Shown here: in pieces, positions 45,899 to 55,815 of the stretch
How the letters are laid out: every line of letters starts with the position of its first letter
How positions within the stretch are numbered: the stretch's first letter is position 1
DNA from: Ailurus styani
Lineage: Eukaryota; Chordata; Mammalia; Carnivora; Ailuridae
Assembly (NCBI GenBank): GCA_002007465.1
Contig: LNAC01000738.1
Span: 591,628-655,627, forward strand
DNA length: 64,000 nucleotides
Direction of reading: 5' to 3'
The notes under the pieces: model-generated
The model's input: the letters and a program-made list of their open reading frames with translations, nothing else
What the model was told of the DNA's origin: nothing
Databases searched by the model: none
Program-made: the position numbers and the translations under genes

Positions 45899-46291
45899 AT
45901 GATGTAGTCTTAGAAAAGACTTCCCAAAGGAACTGCCACTAAAAACAGATCTTGATGATGAGCAGGAGTTGACCAAGTAAAGACGGAGTATCCCAGTTAA
46001 GATCAGATGAGCTCCCCACAAACAGGACACAGATAGAATCAGGTCTGTGTGTTAAAAAGTGATCCCCCTGGGGTCTACATGGGGCACAGACTGGAAGGGG
46101 AAAGACTGCAGGCCTAGAGAACAGAAGGCATTGATAGGAGGGTGTTAGCGAAAGGCGAGGACATCCCCTCTGTTGCTGTATTTATTCAACGTTACTTGCT
46201 TATTTGTGCAGTCACATATACATAGAATGCTATTAGCTAGAAATGTGTTCAACTTTCAGCAGCAAAACCACCTGACTTTTTATGACTTAAA
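45899..46291. other. Single-copy sequence
   Basis: Nothing recognised. Confidence 0.4.
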
Positions 46292-46302
46292 CCAAAATTT
46301 AG

Positions 46303-46584
46303 GTTTTTTTTGTTTTTTTTTTTTTTTAAAGATTTTATTTATTTATTTCACAGCGGGAGAGAGATCACAAGGAGGCAGAGAGGCAGGCAGAGAGAGAGAG
46401 GGGGAAGCAGGCTCCCTGCGGAGCAGAGAGCCCGATGTGGGCCTCGATCCCAGGACCCTGAGATCATGACCTGGGCCGAAAGCAGAGGCTTTAACCCACT
46501 GAGCCACCCAGGCGCCCCCAGGACCCTGAGATCATGACCTGGGCCGAAAGCAGAGGCTTTAACCCACTGAGCCACCCAGGTGCC
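46303..46584 (-). mobile_element. Young CAN-SINE with duplicated head, antisense
   Basis: A complete antisense SINE (poly(T) at the left, head at about 46518) is followed by a second 68-bp copy of its own head (units about 46451-46518 and 46519-46586, period 68, differing at GGCGCC/GGTGCC). One TSD pair, CCAAAATTTAG at 46292-46302 and 46585-46595, encloses both. Confidence 0.93.
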
Positions 46585-46595
46585 CCAAAATTTAG

Positions 46596-46939
46596 TTTTA
46601 TCATTACTTTTTTTATAATGCCTGGAGTCCCCCCTAAACCAAGAGAATTAGCATCTCTGGGGGTAAGGCTGCCCACAGCAATTGTCTGCTCACCAATGTG
46701 TATTTGTTTTCTTCCCTTCCTTTTCTCATTCCCCCACTCCTTCACAATACCTCCTGGGATCACCTCCCAAATAATCTGGACCTTAATCTTTCAGTGTCTG
46801 CTTTGAAAAATGAGAATAATCATAGAGCTCAACACATACAATTGTTAAAACGAATTAAGTGACTTAATATACGTGAAGCAAGTGTTATTTATAGTTGCCC
46901 TACCCTCTTCCTCGTACACCCTAGACCATACTTCAACAG
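46596..46939. other. Single-copy sequence
   Basis: Nothing recognised. Confidence 0.4.
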
Positions 46940-47235
46940 GATTAGCCCCTTCTCCCACTTTTCTTCTTAGCTGAAAAGTCACCTCCTCAAAGAGCACTTT
47001 CCATTACCTTCAAGTGTTCTCTGTGGGTCTCTCTGGTACTTTTTTGGTTTTGTTGTTGTTGTTGTGCTTTCCAAGTACTCAAAATAATTATAATAACGTT
47101 TAATTTTTTTTAAAAAAAGAATGAAAGCCACCAAAGGACAGGTACTCACTTGTTCCCCACAATTTACTGGTGTAGCACAATGTCTGACACATCATAGGGG
47201 TCCAGTGTGTATTTGTTAAGTGGATGTCTCCCATC
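46940..47235 (+). mobile_element. L2 3' end
   Basis: GTCACCTCCTCAAAGAGCAC, ATGAAAGCCACCAAAGGACA and CACAATGTCTGACACATCAT, then GTGTATTTGTTAAGTGGATG, are L2 3' landmarks in order. A (GTT)n run lies within. Confidence 0.75.
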
Positions 47236-47343
47236 CAGCTACATGGCCTTAAAGTATGTTGAAAACATACTATAGCCTTTCTAAAATTCTGAGTAAAGAA
47301 TAAATCTGGGGAAGATTAAAAGTTAGAAACCTGCCATACTAGG

Positions 47344-47898
47344 CAGAAAAATGGCACCACCCCCCTCCAAAAATGGTCATGCCATAAATCCTAGAACCAG
47401 TGAATATGTTACTTTACATAGCAAAAGGGACACTGCAGATGTAATTAGGTAACAGAACTTAAGGAGAGTTGCCTGGATTATCCATGTGGGTCCAATCTAA
47501 TCAAGTGAGACCTTAAAAGCCAAGAATATTCTCCAGCTGGTTATAAAAAAGGAAGTCTCATTTATAGAATAAGAGACACTCCATCCACCATTGCTGGAAG
47601 GGAAGCCACTTGGAAAGCAAGCAGCCTCTGGTGAAGAGACCAGTCCTCAGGTGACAGCAAGGAAACCAGCACCTCAGTCCTACAACCACAGGGAACTGCA
47701 TTCAGCCAGCAACTTGAGTGAGTGTGGAAGTAGACTCATTCTCAGAGCTTTCAAAAAAGAAGTTTGACCTTAGTAGACTAAGCAAAAGACCCACTTGGGC
47801 CACTGTGAGTCAGCTAAACTGTGCACTAATAAATGGGCATTGTATAAAGCTTTTAAGTGTGTGAAAATTTGTTGTGGCAGTAATGGAAAATCATACTA
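47344..47898 (+). mobile_element. MLT1-type MaLR LTR, older subfamily
   Basis: GTGAATATGTTACTTTACAT, GCAAAAGGGACACTGCAGAT, CTGGATTATCCATGTGGGTC and, at the end, GTTGTGGCAGTAATGGAAAA are the expected MLT1C/D-like blocks in order. Solo LTR; the middle is decayed. Confidence 0.75.
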
Positions 47899-48382
47899 CC
47901 TAACCCCACAAACTCTCCCTTGATGAGAGGCAGCTAAAAAAGAGAAAGACAACTGGAGGCCTAGGCTGGAGAGTAACCACAGAGATCCAAGGGGACTTCT
48001 GCATAGAGCAACAGTATTCTCTAAAATTCTTGAGCTCCAGACAAAACTGTGTTTCTGGAAACCAGGAACAAATACTATTTCCTTCTACACATGTATCTTC
48101 TCATAGACTTTGTCACTTAGGGAAGAATGAGGTAATCATCCTGAGGTGATTTACAAGATGCAAATCTACCAAGACACTCAACAACTTTTAATGATCTTTC
48201 TATCTGGCTGGTGATTGCTAACCAGGAAGAAACTCACTATAATTAATGCCACAACTAAATATTTGACGTTAAAAAAAAAAAGTGAGAGGCAGCTTAACAA
48301 TCCATTTCTCTGAAACAAGGTATTCCCAAATATGAAATATGCATATTGGGGGAGTGGTATTTAACATTTAAATAGGAATATG
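47899..48382. other. Single-copy sequence
   Basis: Nothing recognised. Confidence 0.4.
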
Positions 48383-48600
48383 TGCCTCAGTTGGCTAGAG
48401 CTACCATAACAAAATACCACAGACTGGATGACTTAAATAGAAATCTGTTTTTCATAGTTATGGAGGCTAGAAGTCTAAGATCAAGGTGCCAACAGGTCTG
48501 GTTTCTACTGGGGCCTCTCTCCTTGGCTTGCAGGTGGCAGACTTCTTGCTGTATTCTCATGCGGCCTCTATTCTGTTTGTATGTGGATAGAATTCTAGAT
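48383..48600 (-). mobile_element. MLT1-type LTR fragment, antisense
   Basis: GGCTAGAGCTACCATAACAA, ATACCACAGACTGGATGAC, TTATGGAGGCTAGAAGTC and CTCTCCTTGGCTTGCAGG are antisense MLT1 landmarks. The distal half of the LTR is absent. Confidence 0.8.
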
Positions 48601-49545
48601 GAGAGAGAATTTTTCTGGGAGGGTTTATCTTGCAGAATAATTTTCAACCGTATCTCTAAGCCACATGAACCCCATTTCCTTCTTGATAGAATTTCAAAGG
48701 TGTTTAGAAGCTTGTCGTGAATACAGTTTGTCTTGATGTCAAGAAAACATTTTAGAAGGATTCCACGATGGTGACTTTGTGGTTACCACAAAGTGGTGGT
48801 CACTCAAACACTCATATTCACTGACAGTGTCAAGCTCCAGCCACATCTCTAGTTGAGTGCTACAGAGTCTCTCCTTGGTTCTGTCTTTTTTGAAACTTGG
48901 TATCATGGATTTGGATAAAGATGCAAAACACAATTATAATATTTTCAAGGGCAAAACACTGGGAGAGAGAAGTGATACACTGAATAAAAGGTTTAAGATC
49001 TAAAGAGATCTTGACAGATGGAATATCTGAACAAAGCGAACACAATTAAATGAAATGAAAGGTTCATACTTTACAAAGGCAACTGTAAGGACAGAGTTGA
49101 GTAAACTCTACTTAGCAGGGGGAAAAATGTATTAAAATTGGGAATCACAGAAACAGAGACATGCCAAAAGTAGGGCTCTATACTGAAGCCCTCAGATGAG
49201 AAACGGCACAAGGTAAGAACTTGCTAGAGCTCAAATCAAAATTGCTGGTGATATATTTCCCTCCTCTACACCCCACTCCCAGCTTCTTGACTTCTGGTAA
49301 AGGGAACCATCAGTAATTCCTTTTGTTTCTATTTATTACAAACTAACACCAAGATTGGAGAATCAGCATATCCCTCACCACGTATTCCAGAGTGAATTCG
49401 AGGTACCTCTGCCGAAGCATGGTGTACTGTCACGCACTCAGACTTGGTAGAGCCTATGGATACTCAGGTCTTTCCCATATGTTCCAAGTTACCACTTCCC
49501 ACTTCCCTGTCTGAACGCCAAGCCCCATTCAAACCTGATGCTTAT
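48601..49545. other. Single-copy sequence with a 21-bp palindrome
   Basis: ACTTTGTGGTTACCACAAAGT (48774-48794) is a perfect 10+1+10 palindrome containing two RUNX-type TGTGGT/ACCACA cores. Nothing else recognised. Confidence 0.45.
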
Positions 49546-49549
49546 GATT

Positions 49550-49800
49550 GCTCACACTTTCTGTGGTCTCTCCCACTTCTAGGTCTTTGCTCAAGCTGAT
49601 TTTTCTCTCCCTGGAATACACTCCTCCCAGCTTCTCTGAAATCCTGCCTTCCTTTCGTGGTATACTGCAAATACTGCCCTTGATGCGAACTCATGATCTC
49701 TTTCCAGATTTCTCCTCTTATACTTCCAAGTAGCTTCCCCCTTCTCTTTTTCATTTTTGCACATTTACAGCAATTAGATATGCTTCTTTATGACATGCAT
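49550..49800 (+). mobile_element. L2 fragment
   Basis: TCCCACTTCTAGGTCTTTGC, TTTTCTCTCCCTGGAATACA and CTCCTCCCAGCTTCTCTG match the L2 ORF2 3' region. The sequence after that is decayed. Confidence 0.65.
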
Positions 49801-50224
49801 CATCATCTTTCTTGTGGGGGAAGGTTTTCTTAACAGTGAAGCCCAGTCTTTTTCCAGTTGCTTCTCTACCTTGGCTTGGCAGTCACATTCCCCTCTTACT
49901 CTGCTCCCTTCTCACAAGAGTGGCAAACCATGGCTCATCCATCAAGGCCTGAAAACACTGGTTTTCTCTTCTGTGAAGCTTTGTGCATCCCAAGCAAGGA
50001 TGCTCATCATTCCTTTGCAGTACATCTTAACTGGGCACATAGTGCTCTTAGACGCGTTTATAATATTGCACTGCCATATACCCTCAGTTATGGAGCCACG
50101 TTTGTAAAAGTACCAATGACTTATAAATAGGATATAAAATCAAAGTGATAAAACACTTTAAAATATGCATCTTATGATTAAAGAATGCAATAATTATTAA
50201 CATATATGCCTTATCCAGTAGATT
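49801..50224. other. Unidentified, possibly decayed L2
   Basis: Weak L2-like composition (TTTTTCCAGTTGCTTCTC) but no firm landmark. Confidence 0.35.
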
Positions 50225-50342
50225 GGCAGGTCCTCAGCTGATGGCAGTAATCAGGTCTCATTCATCTTATTACCAATGTTTGCCCATTTGCTAGTATATA
50301 GCATTGGCACAAGAAATATTTGCAGAGTGAATGAATGAACTG
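50225..50342 (+). mobile_element. L2 3' terminus
   Basis: GGCAGGTCCTCAGCTGATGG, ATATAGCATTGGCACAAGA and AATATTTGCAGAGTGAATGA are the L2 end motif. Confidence 0.65.
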
Positions 50343-51079
50343 AACAAAAAGTTTTAGCTGGCCATAAATTTAACACGGTTCAACACTCCAGTCTGGCTGC
50401 TGTGAAATTTAACTTAATATAAGACTGCATCACATTAGGATGGTCAGATGACAGAGATCAAGAGTCACAGAAAGATTCACCACATTTGGAATGTGGTGTT
50501 CAATATTTTAATTGTGTTAAATATTTTAAAGGGGGACACTGCCCATCCAGGAAAACGAGGATGGTGTTAAGAGCAGAAACACATAAGGCAAGGCTGAAAG
50601 AATTGGGTAGACATAGGCTGCAAAAGAGAGGCAAGTGTAAAACACGGCAGCCATCTTCACACATCTAAAGGCCTCTCTTTGTAGGTGTAAAAGGACCGGA
50701 TGTGTGGAGCTTTAGAGAACCAAAGACCAGTATGAGGACACTTGCAGAAAAAGATTTAATTCTTCATACAAATGCCATTACAAACCACTGCTATGAAGCA
50801 ATGGAACAGGTTGTCTTGTGACACAGCAAGCATTCCACCTCGGGACGGATCAGAGCAGAAACCTAATGGCTAAGGGTTATTCAGCACTAGAGACAATGGT
50901 GGACTAGATATGCCATTGGGCTTCCTACATCTAAATTCTCTGACATTATCAAAGTTGATTCTTTTTCCAGAGAGTACAACTATATCTCAGGCACAAGTGA
51001 AAAATGACAAGTAGTCTGGGGGATGACCTATAAGTGTCCGGACCCAGCTCTAATACAGATTATCAATGAAAATGCATTT
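50343..51079. other. Single-copy sequence
   Basis: Nothing recognised. Confidence 0.4.
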
Positions 51080-51225
51080 CCCCATCCATTCATTCATTTC
51101 TCTAACCAAGTATTTAGTGAGTATCTGCTGAGTGCCAGTCACTGTCCTGAGTCCTAGAGATACAGCAGCAACACAGCTACCGTATTTGGGAACTTACTGT
51201 CTAGTGCGGACATTAATAAACACAC
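51080..51225 (+). mobile_element. L2/MIR-class fragment
   Basis: AGTATTTAGTGAGTATCTGC, GAGTGCCAGTCACTGTCCTG and TAGAGATACAGCAGCAACAC are typical of an old L2-class 3' region. Confidence 0.6.
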
Positions 51226-52229
51226 ATAAATACAAACTACAACCCATGGTAACTGCCATTAAGAAAGGCATGGGATGCTAGAGGAATGAGCTGAGCGGGG
51301 TGGAGGACTTAGAAAAGGTTCAGGAATGGCTGCCTTGAGGCAAGTCATTTAACCTCTGCATTCATCCACAATAATTGGAATGAAACTGGGCGGATGTTTG
51401 TCTCACCAAGATGATAAGGAGTTTAGAGTTTGTAATCTGAGGCACTCATTGTCCTTTCTTTCCTTGGACAAGGTCCCCTGACCTCTATAAACCAAAATGG
51501 GAAGCCTAGTTCCCTATGAACAAGAGCCCCTAGTTCATGAGGCTGGGAGGTCACACTTAGGAGCCTGGGGTCTGCCACAGAGTAAATCCCCGGCAGCCGG
51601 CAACCAGTGCTATTAAAATAAATAGGAAACACCCTGAGAGCTTAGAAAGAAAAATTCCTCATAAATTCTAGATCTTTTTTTCACTCTTCCAGTTAGGCCA
51701 GACTTCTAGAATCCCTGGGCTATTTGGTGAGACAGGACGGTGAGATAACCAGAGGGTGCGGTGGCATTTTTATCTCACCTGAGGGCATCAACACTTCGGT
51801 CTCTACTCTGCATTTCCTGCCTTAGAGGTAGCCTTCCACTATAGGATGAAAAACATCCTGCCTTCTTCCAGTCCCATTCAACACTTCCTTTCGTCTCTTT
51901 AAAAATCAGCGAGGGTTAGAAAGGACACTTCTGGAGAACCTGGACCACCTCTGCCTCGGCCTTGGTGCAGCCACCAAATGAAAATACACAGGGGCGGCTC
52001 CCTGGTGTTCCAGGAGGAGACCAGCTCTGTATGAATAAATAATCCACATTTCAAGCAGGATTATGGATATAAATGAAAGACGAAAAGCACATCAGGGTAC
52101 CAATTCGTCACACATCTCCACACAAAAGCACAATCTTGTTTTTCTCCTCATCCCCAGCTTACCCCATTTTCCACTGCACTTTGTGGCCAAACATGCACAA
52201 TGCTGGAAAAAAAATAAATAAATAAAGAA
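51226..52229. other. Repeat-poor single-copy stretch
   Basis: No repeat recognised. It leads into the candidate regulatory blocks. Confidence 0.4.
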
Positions 52230-52600
52230 GAAAGTGGGTCAGAGAGCGAGAGCTGCCAGACTGACAGGCGATTTGAGCGGGTCCATTGCCTCCTTTCCTG
52301 TCAGCACTCTGGAGCCCCCTGAACCTTCAGGGTCAGATGATCGCCACCGGGGGCTTGACTATCACCCCAGCAAGTGGTGTCACAGAGCGCCCGGCCACAG
52401 TCTCGCTGAAACCTGTCCCCGCACGGGCTCTCCTGTTATCTCCCACTTGTCCTGATAGCTAATACAGCTCCCACAGTCGCTCTGTGCCATTAGGTCAGAG
52501 CAATGAAAACGAATGCCATTTTCTTGATGGCTTATGCAGAATTGCTGTAATTTGAAGCAAGCCTCCGAGGTCCTGCTTCTTCCCCGTGTTTTCCCCACCC
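52230..52600. promoter_or_regulatory. Candidate conserved non-coding element 1
   Basis: Repeat-free, unusually rich in retained CpG for this window (for example GATGATCGCCACCGG, AGAGCGCCCGG, GTCTCGCTGAAACC). It continues into an evenly composed tract around TGATAGCTAATACAGC and GAATGCCATTTTCTTGATGG. No splice-bounded coding frame is evident. I infer constraint from composition and absence of repeats; alignment is needed. Confidence 0.35.
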
Positions 52601-52652
52601 CATCACCCCCCCTTCCCTGGCTGCTCCTGAACCCCCATCCCCTCCCACCCCG
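52590..52652 (-). repeat. C-rich tract (G-quadruplex potential on minus strand)
   Basis: Several runs of three to seven C within about 60 bp (CCCCACCCC, CACCCCCCCTTCCC, CCCCCATCCCCTCCC). Confidence 0.75.
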
Positions 52653-52689
52653 TCTCTGTCTTTCTTCTCCCTTTTCATACTGAATATAT

Positions 52690-53170
52690 CGGGGCCCTGG
52701 CGGGCTGCCATTCTAACTGCACATTAGAAATGGTAGAGTTTTCCTCTATCTGATTCTATAAAATGAGTTCACCAGAAGGTGCAGACCCAGCACATTCGTG
52801 GTTTTTCCTATAAATTACTTTAACACTGTGTCCAATCATATATATAATTTCAGATTTTCAATTTCAACTCACTGCTGTGTCAGCACAGACTCCACTGATA
52901 TGTCTAACGTATTTAGCTTAAAATGAAACGGATGGCATTTCATTACCAGGAAGATAATATTTTTGAATATGTTTCCTGCATGGCGGGATCCATCATTATT
53001 CTGCCATTTTATGTTCAGTGTGTGTAATAGCTTTTTAATGCTTTGACGTATTTTATTTATATATGTAATATTTTTCTAATACTGCAGGACAGTTTAACTC
53101 ATTGGACACATTAGAAAATCTTAATTGAATGCTTTTAAGTATTAGCGAGGGGGGGAAGGCTGAACAAATG
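52690..53170. promoter_or_regulatory. Candidate conserved non-coding element 2
   Basis: Repeat-free AT-rich DNA with many homeodomain-like cores (CCAATCATA, CTTAATTGAA, TTTTTAATGC, TGACGTATTTTATTTAT). This resembles the AT-rich conserved elements around developmental regulators. Inference only. Confidence 0.35.
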
Positions 53171-53244
53171 GTCAATATTTTTATTTAAAAATTTGTCAAG
53201 AGTAACAAAAAAAGGCACAAAAACTGTTCAGCCAGCCTTGTTCT

Positions 53245-53292
53245 TTACCTATTCTCCCCAACCTTCTCCCCACCCCCCAACCCCCACTCAGT
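53245..53292 (-). repeat. C-rich tract
   Basis: C-runs CTCCCCA, CTCCCCACCCCCCAACCCCC give a second G-quadruplex candidate on the minus strand. Confidence 0.7.
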
Positions 53293-53459
53293 AGTCTCCC
53301 CATAAATATACGCACTTTGGAAAGGAAATAAAAAGATAAAGAAAGATCCCCTCATCCCCCGAGACTTAGGAGCTGTCAGGGTGAAAGTGAGGAACACGAG
53401 AAATATTGAGCAAGCCCCGGTGTGAATGACAGGAGCACTCTCATTGGTGGAAGCTTCTG

Positions 53460-53640
53460 ACAGTGCTGAAATCTTTAATACCACGTTCCCGGCTCTTTGA
53501 CCAAAGTCATGGAATGTTTAAAAGGAGACGTTTTCTCAAAACCAGCCTTTGCAAAGAAAATGCAGAGGAAAGTGTTTCGCTTTAAAAACTTGCAGGTAGC
53601 TGACTTCGCTGAAGGCATTTCAAATTAACAGGTAAGAGCC
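53460..53640. promoter_or_regulatory. Candidate conserved non-coding element 3
   Basis: Repeat-free block with CTTTGACCAAAGTCA (53500-53514, nested CTTTG/CAAAG symmetry, nuclear-receptor or TCF-like) and a GC-balanced tail. Function is inference. Confidence 0.3.
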
Positions 53641-53886
53641 AGAGAGAGCACTTTCTTCTGGTTCTTCCCCACATCTATCAAAGCACCTGATTCCTCCAAA
53701 GGAAGATCTGGGAGTCAGTGAGGGAAAGGTGCTTCACCTTCGTAGTTTTGAGCCAAAGCAGCTCAGCAAGTGGCCTGTTGGTCCCCTGCACTGTACTGAG
53801 AGCCAAGAAAGAGAAGGACATAAGAATTAACATTTTCTTTGTAGGAGGAGCTCTGCCTTCCCGATATGTACGCATGCATATAGGTT
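53641..53886. other. Single-copy sequence
   Basis: Nothing recognised. Confidence 0.4.
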
Positions 53887-53965
53887 TCCCCCAGCTTTAC
53901 TGAGGCCAAACTGACAGACAAAATCGTGTATATTTGCCGTACGTGAAAGTGTGTAACATTGCCTT
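53887..53965 (-). mobile_element. L1 3' UTR fragment, antisense
   Basis: CCCAGCTTTACTGAGGCCAA and AATCGTGTATATTTGCCGTA, followed by GTGTGTAAC, match the antisense 3' UTR block AGCTTTATTGAGGTATAATTG of old L1. Confidence 0.65.
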
Positions 53966-54225
53966 TGCTGTGTTTAAAGTGCAGCCCCTAGCTCTCTAAC
54001 TGCTGCTCTCCTAGGGAAGAGCAAATAGACACGAATTCTAATACCAGGCCACCACGGATCACCTAGGGGACCCTGAGCCAGTTACTGCAGTCCTCTGAGC
54101 CCTAGAACATTTATCTGGGCAACAGAGCTACTAGTTTCTGCCCTGGAGGTCACTACAAGAATAAGACATGGTGTGTGGAGCACCTAACACAGTCTGTGGC
54201 TTACACAGTAGACACACAATGACAA
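53966..54225. other. Single-copy or MIR-like sequence
   Basis: CACCTAACACAGTCTGTGGC hints at an old MIR/L2 end, but this is not firm. Confidence 0.35.
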
Positions 54226-54236
54226 TCATTTTTCTT

Positions 54237-54453
54237 TTTTTTCTTTTTTTTTTTTTTTAAAGATTTTATTTATTCATTTGACACAGAGAGAGAGATTACA
54301 AGTAGGCAGAGAGGCAGGCAGAGAGAGAGGAGAGAGGAGGAAGCAGGCTCCCTGCTGAGCAGAGAGCCCGACGCGGGCCTCGATCCCAGGACCCTGGGAT
54401 CATGACCTGAGCCGAAGGCAGCGGCTTTAACCCACTGAGCCACCCAGGCGCCC
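54237..54453 (-). mobile_element. Young CAN-SINE, antisense, with TSD
   Basis: Minus strand: GGGCGCCTGGGTGGCTCAG, GGGTTAAAGCCGCTGCC, CTGCCTGCCTCTCTGCC and a tail read as poly(T) at the left. TSD TCATTTTTCTT at 54226-54236 and 54454-54464. Confidence 0.96.
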
Positions 54454-54502
54454 TCATTTTTCTTATAATTAACAACTTGTTTTGTTGTTAAAAGTTAGCC
54501 CA

Positions 54503-54723
54503 GGGCGCCTGGGTGGCTCAGTGGGTTAAAGCCGCTGCCTTCGGCTCAGGTCATGATCCCAGGGTCCTGGGATCGAGGCCCACGTCGGGCTCTCTGCTCA
54601 GCAGGGAGCCTGCTTCCTCCTCTCTCCTCTCTCTCTGCCTGCCTCTCTGCCTACTTGTAATCTCTCTCTGTGTCAAATGAATAAAAAAAAAAAAAAATTA
54701 AAAAAAAAATTAAAAAAAAAAAA
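54503..54723 (+). mobile_element. Young CAN-SINE with long A/TTA tail
   Basis: GGGCGCCTGGGTGGCTCAG head, GGGTTAAAGCCGCTGCC core, CTGCCTGCCTCTCTGCC middle and an A-rich tail with TTA interruptions. Shares the GCCGCTGCC variant with the SINE 50 bp to the left in the opposite direction. Confidence 0.96.
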
Positions 54724-55152
54724 CCCATCTTTTCCTTTCTCTCTCCTTCCAGTTCTCCCGTCTATAACAGGAGACTCCAATCTGCATGCTAATAAAATAG
54801 CCTCCTTTCTATAAATAAAAGTTGGCACAAAAGACAAACAATTACAGTATTTCATTTATTCCAACAAAGCTCCCTTTGGAACGAAACTCTCCAAGTTTTG
54901 CCTGAGGATATTTTAAAGAGGTTTTTCTCGCTTTCTAGTTGTTGCTGTTGTTTTCTTCCCCCATGTTTGCTTACCTCTTTTTTCTTAAAAGAGCAGAAAA
55001 TTATAGCACAAAACTCCTTAGAACAGAACTTGCCACTAACAATTCCTTGGATTAATGTACATAATTTAAAGTTCCTGTAATTTTTCTAGCTCTCAAAGAT
55101 TTGGTAAAATTAACTACAATGGCAATCATATAATATATAAATGTATCAAATC
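54724..55152. other. Single-copy sequence
   Basis: Nothing recognised. Confidence 0.4.
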
Positions 55153-55166
55153 AACATAAACCTCTT

Positions 55167-55316
55167 TTTTGAGAAAGAGAGAAGGCATGCAAGCGGGGAG
55201 GAAGGGGGGGAGGGAGAGATCCCAAGTAGGCTCCGCACCCAGCCTAGAGCCTCACGACCCTCATGAACTGAGCTGAAATCAAGAGTCAGAAGCTTAACTG
55301 AGCCTCCCAGTGCCCC
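55167..55316 (-). mobile_element. Old, internally deleted CAN-SINE, antisense
   Basis: Minus strand: GGGGCACTGGGAGGCTCAG head, GTTAAGCTTCTGACTCTTG core, then a shortened B-box region and GA-rich tail. Degenerate TSD AACATAAACCTCTT against AACACGTACCTCTT. Confidence 0.85.
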
Positions 55317-55424
55317 TAACACGTACCTCTTAAATTTACACAAATGTTATATATCAAATACATTTCAATTAAAAGGAGGTGGGAAAACTATACTTTAGGA
55401 AAGGAGTGAGCATTTTTCTGTTAA

Positions 55425-55578
55425 GGTAAGTATTTTGGGCTCAATTCTGCCATTGTGCAAAAACACGTAGAAAATACAGGAATAAGGAACACCACTATGT
55501 TCCAATAAAACTTTATTCACAAAAACCGGCAGTTGGTGGCAGGCCTTTGTTTGCAGACTGACCTCTGATCTAGGACAT
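55425..55578 (+). mobile_element. hAT-type DNA transposon fragment
   Basis: GCTCAATTCTGCCATTGTG, TGTTCCAATAAAACTTTATT and CACAAAAACCGGCAG..GTTTGCAGACTGACC match a common mammalian hAT relic whose end reads CCGACCCCTGATCTAGA. Family not assigned. Confidence 0.6.
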
Positions 55579-55737
55579 TAATATACCTAATTTTTGCATT
55601 TTTCAAAGACTAAAAGTCCCAAAGTATAGAATCACAAAATCACAAAATCAAGCGCAGAGAAAATCAAGTGTCAAAAATACAATTTAAGTTGGGCAAGGGA
55701 TTTCAAGTATCCCATTATTTCATTCTGTATCATCTAT

Positions 55738-55815
55738 TATTCTTTTTATTATTATTATTTGCTTCAGGGGCACAGGTCTGTGAATCATCAGACTTACACA
55801 ATTCACAGCATTCCT
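55738..55815 (-). mobile_element. Short carnivore L1 fragment, antisense
   Basis: TTATTATTATTATTTGCTTC, GGGGCACAGGTCTGTGAATC and CACAATTCACAGCATTCC resemble an antisense carnivore L1 UTR piece. Confidence 0.5.

Noticed and set aside
52234..52455. GC-rich 73-codon frame as possible exon
   Set aside because: No domain or flanking splice-site pattern that I could defend. Conserved non-coding DNA is the simpler reading.
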